Assembly: GCA_949987565.1 (NCBI GenBank)
Contig: OX465107.1
Location: 22,706,958-22,770,957, forward strand
Length of the DNA stretch: 64,000 nucleotides
Direction of reading: 5' to 3'
DNA from: Luidia sarsii
Lineage: Eukaryota; Echinodermata; Asteroidea; Paxillosida; Luidiidae
Shown piece by piece: positions 30,201-44,100 of the stretch (position 1 is its first letter; each line of letters opens with the position of its first letter). The translations under genes and the position numbers were made by a program. The notes under the pieces were generated by a model. The model had not been told where the DNA came from. It searched no databases and saw only the letters and a list, made by a program, of their open reading frames with translations.

Positions 30201-32300
30201 TGACCTATTCCCCCACACGGATAAAGATTTTTTTTTTTTATGTACAGCCCCAAAAATGCCATCTGACTGGCACGAAAAACAGTTGAACCCAAGTCTAACA
30301 AGAGCACATTTACATAATGCATGATGTAAAGTTTGTACAAGAAGAAAATTAAATGCAGTCACGCTGACAATATTACCTAAACACAAAACAGTTATTTGCT
30401 GCCCTTTAGTTTGTACTAAAATCCTTGAGATTTGAAGAAAAAAAATCTTGATTTTTAAGTCAAGTTCTGCCTACAGTCAACAGCATTTGGTTCAGTTCAC
30501 AGTCATGGTATTTGGTACAAATGACCTCGCTTGCCTTGAAAGAGTAAAAACTACTGACCCAGAGGTAAAGATATGGGACCTTCCCTCAGAATAGCCCCCT
30601 TATGAAGCCCTGTGGAATCAATAGTTCTTACTACTTCACTTTGCTAACATGTAAAAAGGACCTAGCAATTGCTGTAATGTGCAACCTTTTGGATTGTCTA
30701 CTTAATAGCAAATTTTAAATGATCTTTATTGTCTACTTTGGGAATAACTCATGTAAGTACAATGTAAATTGCTAACATGTAAAAGGTCTACCCATTAAAG
30801 TGGCGCACAAAACAAGCTACTGTAATCTAAAACAGCATGTCTTTCTGCAGGAAGATATGAAATATTTCTGTCCGTTGATCAGATATCATTTTGCCGTAAT
30901 GCATTGTTCAAGGCAAGCATTCTGTGGTGGAACAAATGCAACTTACACAGACGCATGTTGGTGCTGAAATCTCACTTTGGTGAGCATGTGTGGCTCAGTT
31001 TTGCTGGAACAATGGTTCAATGTTGGTATTGCAATGTTTCAGCCCCACTGTGCTCTGTCTCTGCCTCTCTCTCTTCTCTCTCCTCAGAGCCGCACATGCT
31101 CCCACAAAAGACATCACCTACATGTACATGTGCATGTACAGTGCCATCGCCAAACACTAGCTATACGGCAACATGCCACGCAGACCTTCACAACTCATCC
31201 ACTCCCCACCCCTCTGCATTTTAACGCTGAATACACGACTTTTAAGCCATTTTTTTTTTAAATACCCAGAAACAAAAGACACACAAATAAAAACTCAAAG
31301 AAAAAAACCCAGCAGTTATGCACCAACTTTTCAATCAATCTCCAGCAAGATATGGCTTAGACGAGGGAGACTTATTCTTCAATCGTCCAGAATCAGAGTT
31401 ACACAGATGGTACGATTAAAAAACAAACGGAAAACAATGAAGATCTGAAGATATTCGCACAGCTTGGCAAACATGCTAGACAAATGAGTTAAAAAAAAAA
31501 AAAAATGCACTAGAAGTCTGTATTAAATATTAGTTTTGTATTTTTTTTTTTGCAAAGAGCGCAACAAGTATGTAACCCTTAAATATTCTGTACACATCAT
31601 AACGTCTACCCATGCTACAAAATACACGTAATTACTAATTAAACAAAGGAGTATTCACTGAAGAGGTTGGCTATTCTCCACAATCTCTGTTCTCTTCTGT
31701 ACAAATATATATATAAAAAAGAAAAATGATTAGTAGGACAGACTGGAGAGGAACTCTCCCCTCTTATGAAATCCAATCTACCGTCAGACAAAACAATGAA
31801 ATAAAAATAAAATTGGTTTTTGAAAGTCAAATAAGATGACCTGTACACAGATGTGCATAGATATGTAACTACAGTACGTACTAGTTAGGTAAAAATCTAG
31901 ACTTACGGTAACCCCCTCTCCAAATAAAAATCCTAGAGGAAAGTTAAATGACGGCCCCTGACCTTGTTTGATGGTAACATAATGCCTACCAATGGGGGAG
32001 GGAGATGTGTGCAGGAAATGGAAGGAAGATGGGGGTAAGACCAAGCTGTATGCACTGGTAAGCTACAAGATGTACCATTGTACAGTACACTGGCTTGGCA
32101 ATGACAGAGGAATGGTGTGCTTTTACCCACTCAAACAAATTAGCATTGTTTTCAATTTCAACGTGTGCAATTGTGCATGCTCTCTTTCTAAGACGGCAAA
32201 ACAATGTCTGCCCATAGCACCCTCATATTAATGTAAACTCATAATGGTTTGACTGATCACTGCAAGGCAGGTGTCCTGTGCAAATTGATTGACTTGCGCT
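27273..32300. other. Long fairly repeat-poor block between the two genes
   Basis: AT-rich, with few ACATGTAC clusters and no tandem array. No exon, RNA gene or homologous open frame was recognised. Part of it could be 3' UTR of the minus-strand TBC gene, whose stop is at 34076, or contain regulatory DNA; the sequence alone does not show which. Confidence 0.4.
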
Positions 32301-32309
32301 AGTTGATTG

Positions 32310-33020
32310 GCTGATAGGAGTTAACCAACCACTGTAGGTCAACTTGGTACTACAGGGTCAACTGACCACTGTGGGTCAACTTGGTACTACAGGGTCAACT
32401 GACCACTGTAGGTCAACTTGGTACTACAGGGTCAACTGACCACTGTCGGTCAACTTGGTACTACAGGGTCAACTGACCACTGTGGGTCTACTTAGCACTA
32501 CAGGGTCAACTGACCACTGTAGGTCAACTTGGTACTACAGGGTCAACTGACCACTGTGGGTCAACTTGGTACTACAGGGTCAACTGACCACTGTGGGTCT
32601 ACTTGGCACTACAGGGTCAACTGACCACTGTAGGTCAAGTTGGCACTACAGGGTCAACTGACCACTGTAGGTCAACTTGGCACTACAGGGTCAACTGACC
32701 ACTGTAGGTCAACTTGGCACTACAGGGTCAACTGACCACTTTGGGTCAACTTGGCACTACAGGGTCAAATGACCACTGTGGGTCAAGTTGGCACTACAGG
32801 GTCAACTGACCACTGTGGTTCAACTAAGCACTGTGGGTCGACTTGGTATTACAAGGTCAAATGACCACTGTGGGTCAAGTTGGCACTACAGGGTCAACTG
32901 GCCACTGTGGTTCAACTGACCACTGTGGGTCAACTTGGTATTACTAGGTCAAATGACCACTGTGGGTCAAGTTGGCACTACAGGGTCAACTGACCACTGT
33001 GGTTCAACTGACCACTGAAC
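32310..33020 (+). repeat. ~46-bp minisatellite (GGTCAACTTGGTACTACAGG)
   Basis: Alternating phrases GGTCAACTTGGTACTACAGG and GTCAACTGACCACTGTGG, repeated about 15 times with small variants, decaying toward 33010. Confidence 0.95.
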
Positions 33021-33539
33021 ATCACTGGAAATGGGTTACCGGAGTTAAACTCGGTTTAACTAAAAATGGGTTAACTGGCATGAGTAGCATCCAAGTTAGC
33101 CCAGTGACCCAGAATCCACCCACTGTTCGGCTTTTAATCTGTTCTTGCTCTAGGACCAAGACATTTGGCAGAGCAAACAAAAAATGGCAAGATGTGAACT
33201 TACTGTCAAATTACTGAGCCCATCAAGAGCCAATACAGCGGCATCATGTATATGTGTAATTACAGGCACCCTTACAGCAAAACATTCTAACAAACTGTGT
33301 CTACACGTACTTCTGTTTCTGCAGTGAATTCACAGAATGACATTCACTTTCGTATTTTCAAAAGCCAGCACTTCCCCCAAAATGAATAAATAAATAAAAA
33401 AATACTTTCTGTCTTTGCTTGGGAAAAAAAAAAGGCTCGTTTTTTTAGCACGTGATTCGTCAATTGATCATTTGGTGATTTGCCCTGGCAGCTGACTGAG
33501 ATGCTTGGATTAGATTGCGCCTAAAAGTGTCGCGACAAA

Positions 33540-33690
33540 CTGACTGGACCGGAGAACACACGCCTCGGGTTTAATGTACACTATTGATCTACCGTATCAC
33601 CTGAGCTATCCAGCCCTAAGATGGGGGGTCTTCCCCTAACAATCGACTATCTTGACTGGGGGTGGGTGGGAGCTGCCAGTCAGAAGCATT
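33540..33690 (-). mobile_element. SINE-like fragment
   Basis: Shares the CTGAGCTATCCAGCCCT and GACTATCTT...GGTG...GCCAGTCAGAAG phrases with the other tRNA-derived copies. Confidence 0.45.
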
Positions 33691-33719
33691 TCATCATAAC
33701 TGTCATGAGTAATAGGTTT

Positions 33720-33880
33720 GCTGTGACACCACGTAAAATTCTCTTTTGTGAGTATCTGTGGTTCTGAAAAGAACCAGACGAACTTGATGTTTCAGACAGT
33801 ATACATGTATTGTCTTCAGGCCCCTGACCCATACACACAAAAGATAATTTTACATGGTGTCACCACAAAGCTATAGTGTA
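33720..33880. mobile_element. Foldback element copy (diverged)
   Basis: TGTGACACCACGTAAAATT on the left pairs with AATTTTACATGGTGTCACCA on the right, with GGTTCTGAAAAGAACC inside. Same family as 39874-40042, 42542-42605 and 44595-44797. Confidence 0.6.
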
Positions 33881-34075
33881 TTACTCCTGCTATTCTCACC
33901 ATGAAAGCCTTCAAATCTCACTTTCACAAGGGATTATACATGGACCCTCACTTTCTCATTAAGATGCATGTTTCCTTCCTATGTTTGTTTGTTTGTTGGT
34001 TGGTTGGTTGGTTTGGTTGGCCTGAAAACCAATTGAACACCTGCTGGAGTTGAACACCTGCTGGGGACTTACGGC

Positions 34076-35164
34076 TCAGATGTAGGTGGTCTGGGTCTTG
34101 AAGTAGGGCACGCCGTTGACAGGGCTGTGGATGTTCTTGGGCCTGACAGAGGGCCCTTCAACCTTGGCCTGGGTGGCGTACATGACCGTGCTGTAGGGCT
34201 CCTTGTCGGGGCTGGCCCGCCGGACGCGGTAGGGCGACTCGTCCCCGTCAAAGCGGTGCAGGGCGCCGCCGCCCATGGGGAGACTGCGGGGCGGCGGGGG
34301 CGGGGGCTGGGGCTGGGGCTGACTCTGGGGCGAGGTGGGGGCGTAGGAAGGGCCCGCGTACGTGCCAAACGTCGACGGGGAGGGCCTGGGCGAGTGGGCG
34401 TCTCTCGGGCGGCCTGAATGAGCCGGGGACGCAGCCATCTTCAAGTGATGGGATGGGGACTTCGTGGCCGGAGTGCTGACCGTCAGCCGGCCCGAGCCTG
34501 GACTGACCACCGTGTGGGCCGGAGAGTTACCGGCCACGGGCGTGTAGAGCAGCGTCTCGTGCTCGCCTAGTCCGGCCCGGGGCGCCCGGTCGTCGGTGGG
34601 CGTGTTCAGCCGCTCCAGCGACTCCTCCATGTCCACCTCGTAGGTGTCGTTGTAGTAGACGTCGATGTTGTCGTAGAGCGAGAGCCGGCGCTCGGCCGGG
34701 TCCGAGAGGGCCGGGCTGGACGGGGGCAGGCTCTGGGGCCGGTCGCCCGGCGGGGAGCTCAGGCTGAGCTGCAGGGTCCGCTTGTCCGAGGCCCCCAGTC
34801 CCAGGCCGGGGTCCCCCACCTTGGCCTTGGCCCGCAGGCGAGCCTCGTGCTCCAGGAAGTCCTTCTGGGTGGGCGTGTGCTCCTTCTCCTCCTCCTCCTC
34901 CTCCTCCGTCTGGGCAAACTGGTCCGAGCGGGACGGGGAGAGGGGCGGGGGCGGCCGGGCGGTCTCCATGGGGTCGGCCATCAGGGCGCTGGCCACCTGG
35001 CTGGAGAACTGGCTCTCGAAGGAGGTCATGCTACTGTAGTAGGCCTCCTCCTCCGACCGGTTGCGCTTCTCCGGCGAGGTCTGCAGGGAGGTGGAGTTGG
35101 AGACGGAGAGCGTGGTGCTCGGGGAGGCGTTGGGGGTCTGGGAGGGCGTGCTGGTGGAGACGAC
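34076..35164 (-). CDS. USP6NL: USP6NL-like terminal exon: Ser/Pro-rich tail
   Basis: A 1089-nt GC-rich exon that starts [16 protein letters not shown] after gtcatcag and ends ...KTQTTYI, TGA. It contains an acidic run ([10 protein letters not shown]), a Tyr cluster ([20 protein letters not shown]) that resembles the YDNV...VEEALERA patch of vertebrate USP6NL, and a [14 protein letters not shown] stretch that could bind SH3 domains. The final TTYI fits a class I PDZ ligand. The high GC makes several antisense frames open by chance. Confidence 0.9.
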   Translation of the reverse strand, partial: VVSTSTPSQTPNASPSTTLSVSNSTSLQTSPEKRNRSEEEAYYSSMTSFESQFSSQVASALMADPMETARPPPPLSPSRSDQFAQTEEEEEEEKEHTPTQKDFLEHEARLRAKAKVGDPGLGLGASDKRTLQLSLSSPPGDRPQSLPPSSPALSDPAERRLSLYDNIDVYYNDTYEVDMEESLERLNTPTDDRAPRAGLGEHETLLYTPVAGNSPAHTVVSPGSGRLTVSTPATKSPSHHLKMAASPAHSGRPRDAHSPRPSPSTFGTYAGPSYAPTSPQSQPQPQPPPPPPRSLPMGGGALHRFDGDESPYRVRRASPDKEPYSTVMYATQAKVEGPSVRPKNIHSPVNGVPYFKTQTTYI

Positions 35165-38100
35165 CTGATGACACGGTGGAAGGGGGGGGGGGAGTGGGGA
35201 GGGGTGGCAGGTGTGTTGGGGGTACAGCAGCAGGATGTACACATGGAGATGTAGTTGAGGGGGACCAGAAATACATCGAGTGAGCGGACGGGTAAGGGGA
35301 AAGGAAGGGAAATGAAAGAACGAAGAATGTTAATGCTCTGCAATGCCCCACAATGAAATGACCATTAATGACTATGTGATCCCCCATCTTAAAAATGAAC
35401 ATAAAAAATGAATAAAAAAAAAAATTGCATACCGACTCAAATTACCCAAATGAAATTTCAAAAATTTAGAGAGCCCAGCATTTCGAGACAGGACCTTTCC
35501 CCGCCTCCAAGACAGGTCCTGCTAGGATCGAAACATCAGGCCCTTTAAATTTCCGAGTAAAATAAAAGGTTCTGCATAAAAGAAAGTTCAGTACATAAGC
35601 TGGTACAAATGCTTAGAGAATAAAATAAAAATGAACACAATCAAGGCTTAGAATAAAGGATATTATTTTACATTTTTTGTTCCAGCGGGGGAACAGACCC
35701 GGTTGTGAACTTTTGAACTGAATCGAGGTTGCTGGGATTGGGTTAATGAGCGATTTGGCCTTTGGTGCGACAGACTGTGGGTTAATACGACAGCACGCAT
35801 GGATGACGTGTGAGGTGTGAGGTGCAGTCTGATCTGGGAAGTGAAGAGGGTGCTTTGTGGACCCTGAGCCTGGGGTTTTGGAGGCAGCAGAGCATGCGAG
35901 GGTTGCCAAGAGGCTTAACAATCTCTCAAACCCAGTGGAAGGGTTCTTTGGCTTTGCTGCCTGCACGCTGGAGCTTGCATCACATTCTGCTGCCTGCTGC
36001 CCAAATACGGACAGCTGCTGTGCATGCAGGAGTTGGGGATGGATTGGAAAGAGTAGGATTGGCAAACGTGCCGACTGTAGCCATTTCTACCTACATGTGT
36101 AGTAAGCAAAAGTGCTGCCATTCAAAGCTGTCAGGGGTTTCTCTATAGAACTGCACGCATGTCTACTCGAGCCGTATTTGAGAATCGATGAGTCACACCG
36201 TTTGAACCAATCCAAAACACCTTGGCCTTCTTCTGTGAAATTTGACTCCGACCGCAAATCGTCCACAAACTGGTTCAGGGTCATTGAGTCATTGAATCAA
36301 ATAGAGGAACCTAAACGTTGAGGCATCTACCCGTTCTTCTCGCAGAAAATAAAACTGCAGTTCTGCCAATACATGCAGGACTACAAGCCTTTGAAAAGTT
36401 GGGTCCCCCTTCTGACACCCATAAAATTCCTTTGCAAACAATACATGACAACCGAAAACAGAAACGTTGTGCCAAAGAAAAAAACAAAGTGAAAGAGACA
36501 GACAGAAATCCAATCCAAAGAAAAGAACACCAAAAACACAGGGAAAAAACAGACAACTCAAAACCAAATGAAAACAAACAGAAAACAGGCAGCACATAGT
36601 CCAGCTTCATACATGCATGTCAGTTGATAAGATTTATTCAAATGTCCCCGACTATTATATGGAAACATGCTACATCAGATTGTCATGTGATATACACAAA
36701 ATGTTCTTTCAATCCTTAATAACCACAATTTGTTGCAGAATATATGAAGATTTATAAATGATTTCATTAGATTTACAAGCCGTCAATCACCTAAGCAGCA
36801 TATATATGAAGATTAAATACAATGTACATAGACGATTTTTAAATGCAAAATACATTTGATAGTAATGTTACTCTGTATAATACAAAAATAAAAATTACGA
36901 GTTTGTACACCTTTTTATCATTATTCATTACTATCAGATTGTGTTAAGGGTGACCCGCACCTTTCTGTACTAACGGAATTACAAGGAATCAAAAATCTTT
37001 GCCGGGTTTTTAAGTAATTTGTGAATTTCAAGTAATTCAGGAATACTTTCTTGCTTTGTTCTATTAACAAACTACCGAGAGTTTGAGCAGAAATATCAAG
37101 ACATGAAGGAATGATCCCAAATCGGGAGCGTCATTGGACATGATGTAATGTTTTAAGGAAATGTTCCAGAATCTTCAAATCTGGGTAAAATTTGAAAAGG
37201 GGCAGCAATTAAGGAATTAATGTTGGTACCTTTTTGTTAACGATGATACGGTAACTTTTTTTTTGTTTCTTACCAAAACTCTTCTCTATTTCACCCCCTC
37301 CCCCCAAAATAAAAATAAACAATTGACTGAGTGTTTTTCAGTCTTTTTAAGGGAGGGGGAGATGGTGTTAAAAGGCTACAACACTCTTGTAGATTGGTGG
37401 AAAATAAGATTTCAACCTACTGTACTTGTAACCATGAAAGAGACAAATCAGCTGCAAAAATGCTGACTGACAAAAGTGATTTGGAACAGCTACTTGTGCA
37501 TGTAGCAATGACCACAGACCAACTATGGCGGCAGCATAAAAATAGCAGGTATTTGAAGACTATGTATTGTACACGTATGTGCATGGTCACAGGGAATTTG
37601 ACCCAAAGGATTTCTGTCACTCGGACACACTCCTCCCATGACAGACACTGGATTGCACAATAGCGGCCACTGCCACGTGAGAGTTGAGTGCACATTTCTG
37701 GCATCCTCCTCGTGAATTCCGGGACAAAATCAGACACCTGTTGCTCTAGGAATTTTGACTAGAATCAAGCGTACAATGTACATGCATGTGACATATACAC
37801 ATGTACATGTACACAATACTTAAGCTGTGAAGATCAACTGAATTGAAAAGGCAAACACTTTCATTCTAGCCAGACCTTTCTAAAAAATCTCAGGATCTGC
37901 ACATTTTTGGCATCCTCCTTATAAATTCTGGGGCAAAATTGGACACCTGTTGCTCTAGGAATTCTGACTAGAACCAAGCATACAATGTACATGCATGTGA
38001 CATGTACAAAATACTTAAGCTGTGAAGATCTACTGAATTGAAAAGGCCAACACTTTGATTCTAGCCAGACCTTTCTAAAAATTCCAGGATTTACTACTAC

Positions 38101-41100
38101 ATGTACAGTATGACACCTGTATGGCATGTAGTGTACATGTACCTACATATGGATGTACATATTCTATTTGGTGTCTTTTTGTTGACAGATGACTAATCCT
38201 TGAGTCGCCAAAATAAGGAGCTACTGGGCATGCTCTGACCTCTTACTTCAAATGTGCAAATTTCTGTTTTCAACCTCAGACCCGCATCAAATCTTTCCTA
38301 CACGGACGGCACAAAACCAAACCATCCACCCACACTCACAAGGGCACAATTATTGTACGATTAAAGCATCATGATAATTGATGACTATTATCAGTTCCTG
38401 AGTGCAAAGTGATGGATAAGATGGGTTCCATCATATCATAGGTCTGTCCAATACTGATTCACTTTTTGTTTTAACCAAACTGAAAAAAAATGTAATAATT
38501 GCATTGTCTGTGAGTATGCAGGACATCAACATAATTATCTGTTTAGCATTCTGATGTCAAACATAAATCAATTGCAGTTCGTGCAGAGTTAATTTGCTTC
38601 AAAACCAATTAGCAACTACGCTAACGAGTTACGTAAATTAGCAGTGCAACGGTCACACCCCCCCGCCCCCAATTATGGGTTAACGATTGAAACTCAACCA
38701 CTGTTTGTTAAGTCCCCTTAAACTAACCCCAATCCCTTCTGTTCACTGGATTACATTCTCAAGGTAAAAAAAAGAAAGAAGACATACAATGACAACTTAC
38801 ATGGAAGTGCTATTTTAAGGGGAAAGGTCATGAATCATGCGTTGCCATGCCAACTAGTGAGGAAGTACTACCCGAGGAGAGGGAAGGCTTGAAATGACAA
38901 GAGTGACAGGAAAGACAAATTACATACAGGGGAAACCAAAGCCGAAACAAATCCTCTGCACTACATTCTCTTTGAAAATCTATTATTTTTTTTAGTATTG
39001 ATATTATTTTTTCTACGGTACTACAGCGGGCAGACTGTAGACACATTGCAAAACCTTTGCAAAGTCCTTGCTTTCAATTCACACATAGGCATGGTAGGAG
39101 TTGAAACTTTGATTTTTTTTTTCAGCTAATGAAAGAGCAATGGAAAATCTGACAACCTGAATAGGAACCCTGAGCCAATAGTTAAACATACCGGTGCTCT
39201 ACCTTCTGAGTTATCGAGCCCTTAGGAGGGGGGGGGGCCTTCAAAAATGGTCAACTATCTTTGCTGAGGTGGGGGAAGGGGGTGTGCGACTCAGAAACAG
39301 ACACCCATTAACTGATGCATATCAAGAGGGATGCCCACCCCTATTTTCACTCTGATGCCGGCAACAATTACAGTAGCAACAAACCCAGCTACATTAAGGA
39401 TCACACAATAAGGATGCAGCTTGTTGGCCTTAATTCTATATCAATAGAAAACCATGTATTCAGAAAATGTGGGAAAATGAGACCCCAAAACAACCGACTT
39501 TCATTTTCAAATTTTGTCTTCCTCATTATTAAGACAGCAAATGCCACCCAAAAGACATTTTCTTAAAAAAAATTATTTCATTATTTTTTTTTTATTTTTT
39601 TTTTGGGGGGGGCAGCTTTTCTCTTGTCATGAAAACTTGCTGTTTCAATTTCCTTCCGAAAGATCAAGACTTCAAAGAGTCAGAAAAAACTCACAATATC
39701 GTAAAGGTATTACAGAATCATGATTACTAGATCCTCTTCCGATTTCAGAAATGTTTGTGGCCAGATACAAGTACGGAACATCTGCACAAGATCACTTTTA
39801 ACAAAAGAGTAGAACAGAACGGATTACAGAAATATATACATAAGACTTAAGGCTTTGCATGGTGGGTGAATCAATATAGGAAGGTTTGCGGTGACACTAT
39901 GTATCAGGTCTCTTAAAGGAAGAGGTGTGGTTCTGAAAAGAACCTGAGTGGTAACTCAGAGTTACCACTCAGGTTCTTTTCAGAACCAAACCTCTTCCTT
40001 TAAGAGACCTGATACATGGTGTCACCGCAAACCTTCCTATATAGAAATATATACAGAGAATTAAGCAAAAGATCGGTCAAAAACAAACGGAATTGAAATG
40101 CACAAATGGGACAGGGGGGGGGGGGGCTCTTTATGAATACAGAAATGTACAGGAATACATTGGAGATATTTATCTCATCAACAGTCTCGTTGGATAATTC
40201 AGTTCCACGATTGAATGGTTTGGGTGAGATAAAGAAACGAAAGGCGAACTTCAAACACACAAATGTCACCGCATACTGCATGCCAAATTCAATACCAAGC
40301 CACAGACCATGCCATTTTCATGGAGGGGGAGAGTGGGGTGGGAGGGTATGAGGTCGAGGACCAAGACTCTGTACTATTAGACCGCAGGAATTTGGCAAGG
40401 AAGCCATGTGGTGGCCATCCCCTCCGGTGGAATGCTTCTCTCCGTGTTAAGTTTGGCAGCAGATACAGAAGCACAGAAGCGCAAGACCACTTTCCAACCT
40501 TCTCGTTCTTTGACCCGAAGTCTTCCAAGTCATTCTAATATGTAAAGTGTGATGCATTGACAGGCTACTCATTCCTGACGGGATGGCTAAAGGCTACGGG
40601 TGTCGCTAAAAGCCACAGCATGTCTATCTACAGTGAAGCATAGCATGGGTTGCATTGAGGGGGAAAAGAGCCTGTTATAGGGACAGCCATGTCCACAGCC
40701 GTTCGTGCTGACACGGCCGTGCTGTAGATTGTGACCAAAGCGATCGGCACTCCAACATGGGGTGCCTCGGACAAACTGATACACCGGTAAGTCTAGGGGT
40801 TAAAATAGTGTACATCGATCTGGATAAAAAGCTTCTTAGCCCTTGGGGGAGGGAGCAGGGGGCATTAGTCATTGACCCTGACCCTCCATTTTGTTTTTGT
40901 GGAATCCATCACTACTGGCCGAGAAACATCACTGCACATGACAGCGAAATTGGTTAAGCCGAGAAATGTCCGCTTCAGCCTTTTTCTCCAGCAAAGGCTT
41001 CTGCGTGCCAAAGGTCGACAGATGGGACAATAGGACCCCGGGGACCCCGGGGACCCCGGTCAGATCATTCCATTTTCATGTATGGGGGGGTTAGGGAGAG

Positions 41101-44100
41101 AGTATGTAGGAGGGGGTAGGAGGTGGGGAGGGGTCACACAGCCGTACGTCTCTCTATCTATCTCTATCTCTCTAGTTCTCTGTGGGTTCCTAGCGTCGTC
41201 GTGGGACTCTGGGTTTTACCTGTCTGCCTCTGCCGTTGCTGAGTTGCTGCATGGGGGAGCGCAGGCCTGTGGCCTGGCTGATGCTGGGGGTGCGGGACAA
41301 GCCAAAGGGCACCTGGGGTTGCTCCAAGGCCTTGGCGGCCTGGGGAATGATCATCTTGGCCCTTCGTAGATCTGCAATCAATGGCGGTCCAAGAAAAACA
41401 ACAAAAAGTTACTCAAAGCCCCTACACACCGTTGGTAAAGGTCTTAGAAACGCGTCCACACTTTGTCTAATCCAGCAGATGCATGAAATGACACACCTGT
41501 CAAAGTTTCAGCTTAATCCGTCAACTATGTTGCGAGAAAATGGTGAAAAACTGGCCATTTTTTTTCATAAAACTATGTCCGCTTCAAGGAGCGTAAAATG
41601 CACCTAGCAGAATTTTCAATTGCGCCACTGTGCGGAAAATTGCGAGTAAATCTCGAAACAGTAACGACAATTGCAACACTCTCTTCCCCCTTCCATCGTG
41701 TACATGTATCTGTTTTGTCCTTGTCACTCTGCCTTTGAGAAAGGTCCTGCTAGGATCGAAACGTCAGGCCCACTAAATTTTGAGATTTGCATTTTGGTAA
41801 TTTTAGTCAGTAAGCAGTTGGCAACATTTCTGTATATCACTGAAAGATCAAAGGGATAAAAACAACATTGAGGAAAGGGGGAGTGAACACAAAAGAAGGA
41901 TCATTCCTGAACATGCAAGGTGTTAATCTTTCCCGTCTTGGATGCTGAGGCCATGAGGTTGACGATCGGCTGCGTTCTTACCTGACATGCATTCCTGTAG
42001 GGAGTCGATGACCTCGTCATCCTTGAAGCCAAAGTCAATGACCAGATGCTCCTGGAGATACCTGACTATTGTCTCCATGTCCTTCTTCAGCATCATCCCT
42101 ACAAATAAACAATAAACACCGGATTGACAGGACGGTCATGGGTTTGTGGGGTTGGCTTGGGGTCAACCTACCAACAGATTTGTTGTTCAATGCTCATGAA
42201 AAATGAGGGGGGGTGGACAAGAGTGGGAGAGGTCGTTGAGAGGTTGAGAAACCCAGAGGGGGTGTGTGAAACAGGGGCAGGCAGGGGAAATGGGAGGGCA
42301 GAGAGGGACAGGACAAGAGAGAGAGCTGCCCTCAGAGAGAGGTGGGGGGGGGAAGCAGGGCTCCAAATATCCACTAGACCGTAGACCGAGACCCGTGATT
42401 TCAGCGTCAGTCTAGTGCCGAGTGTGACCACACTGGACCGGCTGTGTAGTGTTTTTTTTTTTCTTGCACCATGAAGAAAAAGTATAAATTTGACCTGCAC
42501 AAGTAAATACGACTTAAGGCTTTGCATGGTGGGTGAATCAATATAGGAAGGTTTGCGGTGACACCATGTATCAGGATACATGGTGTCACCGCAAACCTTC
42601 CTATACTGTTCAAGTAAACAGCATTTTCTCAAGGAATTCCTTTCACTGCGTGCAAAATTTATGTTTCGTTCATATTTTATGGCACAGGTCTTGTAAAAAT
42701 AGTTCAGGTCCAGTAAGAGTCTTCAGTTACTAGACCTGTTGTCTAGAACCTTTTTTTTTTTTTTTTTTTTTGAAATTCGAGCGCTGGAAAGGGGTCGGCC
42801 GTCTTACGTCTGTGCATCTTCATGAGATTGAAGGACATCGCCACCAGAATCTTGTCCCCTTCCAGCATGTAGACGTCCCAGAGTCTTAGCGTCAGCGAGA
42901 AGGGCACACGGTCCAGGAAGCACTGGAAGAACCACTTCATGGAGTACAGGCTGGTGTGGATCTCCAACTTGTCCTGAAAGAGGGGGGGGGGGTGGAAAAG
43001 ACGATAGCACCACCATCGGGGAATATACAAGGCAGGCTGCTTGCCGGCTAGAATACAGAAGGCCTGGCATTTTGATTCTGGCAGGATCAACAGTAAAACG
43101 AGCAGTCCTCCTAAGCTAAGGGCAGAATGAAGAACTGCCTTTGAGCAAGGCCCTGCTAGGATCAAAACATGTTTGAGAAAGATCCTGCTAGGATCAAAGG
43201 TCTTTGAGAAAAGTCCTGCTCGGATCGAAAATCTGAAAAAAAATCTTTGAGCAACGTCCGGCTAAGATTTTAGCGTCTTGAAAAAAAAGGGCCTGCTCTG
43301 ATCGAAATGTCAGGCCCTCTTAATTGTTGACAAATGTACGTAGATTTCTGTCAGTCGGCAGTATGCAACGTTTTCCCTAAACCAGAAACAACAAATGGGG
43401 GGCCTGACGTTAAGCTTCTATTTCGTGTACTGCAGTTACAACATTTGGCTATGACTGATACTTTTTTTATTTTTTCAATTTTTTTTTATTTATACAAAAC
43501 CCAATCCCACCAACTACGGTCAAGAATGACAAACAGCGCTGGAAGGAATTTAAAAATCTCACAAAAACAAAATACAACAGGCAAAGAGCACACACAACAA
43601 CATTAATAGGACTTTAGAAAAAGATGCCTAGAAATGTGCTGGGGAAATCTAAATTGTAATACATGAAGCTGTGGACTATGTCTGGCCAATCAAGAAATGA
43701 TGTACAGCCTCCTTTAACCTCTGAGCCCCCTCCTTTGAGGGCTGCCCAATGATATCAGGGGGAAGCCTATTCCAGATGTTGACAGCGACTGGCAAAAAAC
43801 TCTAGTTCGCAGTCGTACATTCGGTGCTTCCGTCCCAGCGAGAGAAGGGGGTTTGACCGGCGGAAATAAAGTCAAAGCTCAAAGCTAAGCAAGTCCCCTT
43901 TTAGACCCACTGGATACGTACAAAGTTTTTCTTGACTTTGGGCAGGAATTTCTTCAGGATGCGTTCGTGGTGATCCTGGTATCGCATCAGCTTGGGAAAA
44001 CCAGGGATGAAAAAACCTACAGAAGAAAACAGAAAAACAAAGTCACTTAATACAAAGGTCCTCTGGATGCACTTTTAGAGCTGTAAGATCCTATGGCAGC

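Larger units (their letters stand above)
35165..41219 (-). other. Large intron of the TBC gene
   Basis: It holds a degenerate Penelope-like tail palindrome (35433-35560), a ~205-bp tandem duplication (37688-38095), a SINE-like copy (39150-39305) and a foldback element (39874-40042). No further exon was recognised. Confidence 0.6.

Noticed and set aside
34127..35254. Open frames on + opposite the TBC-gene terminal exon
   Set aside because: GC-rich antisense shadows; the minus frame has homology, a matching splice phase and a stop.
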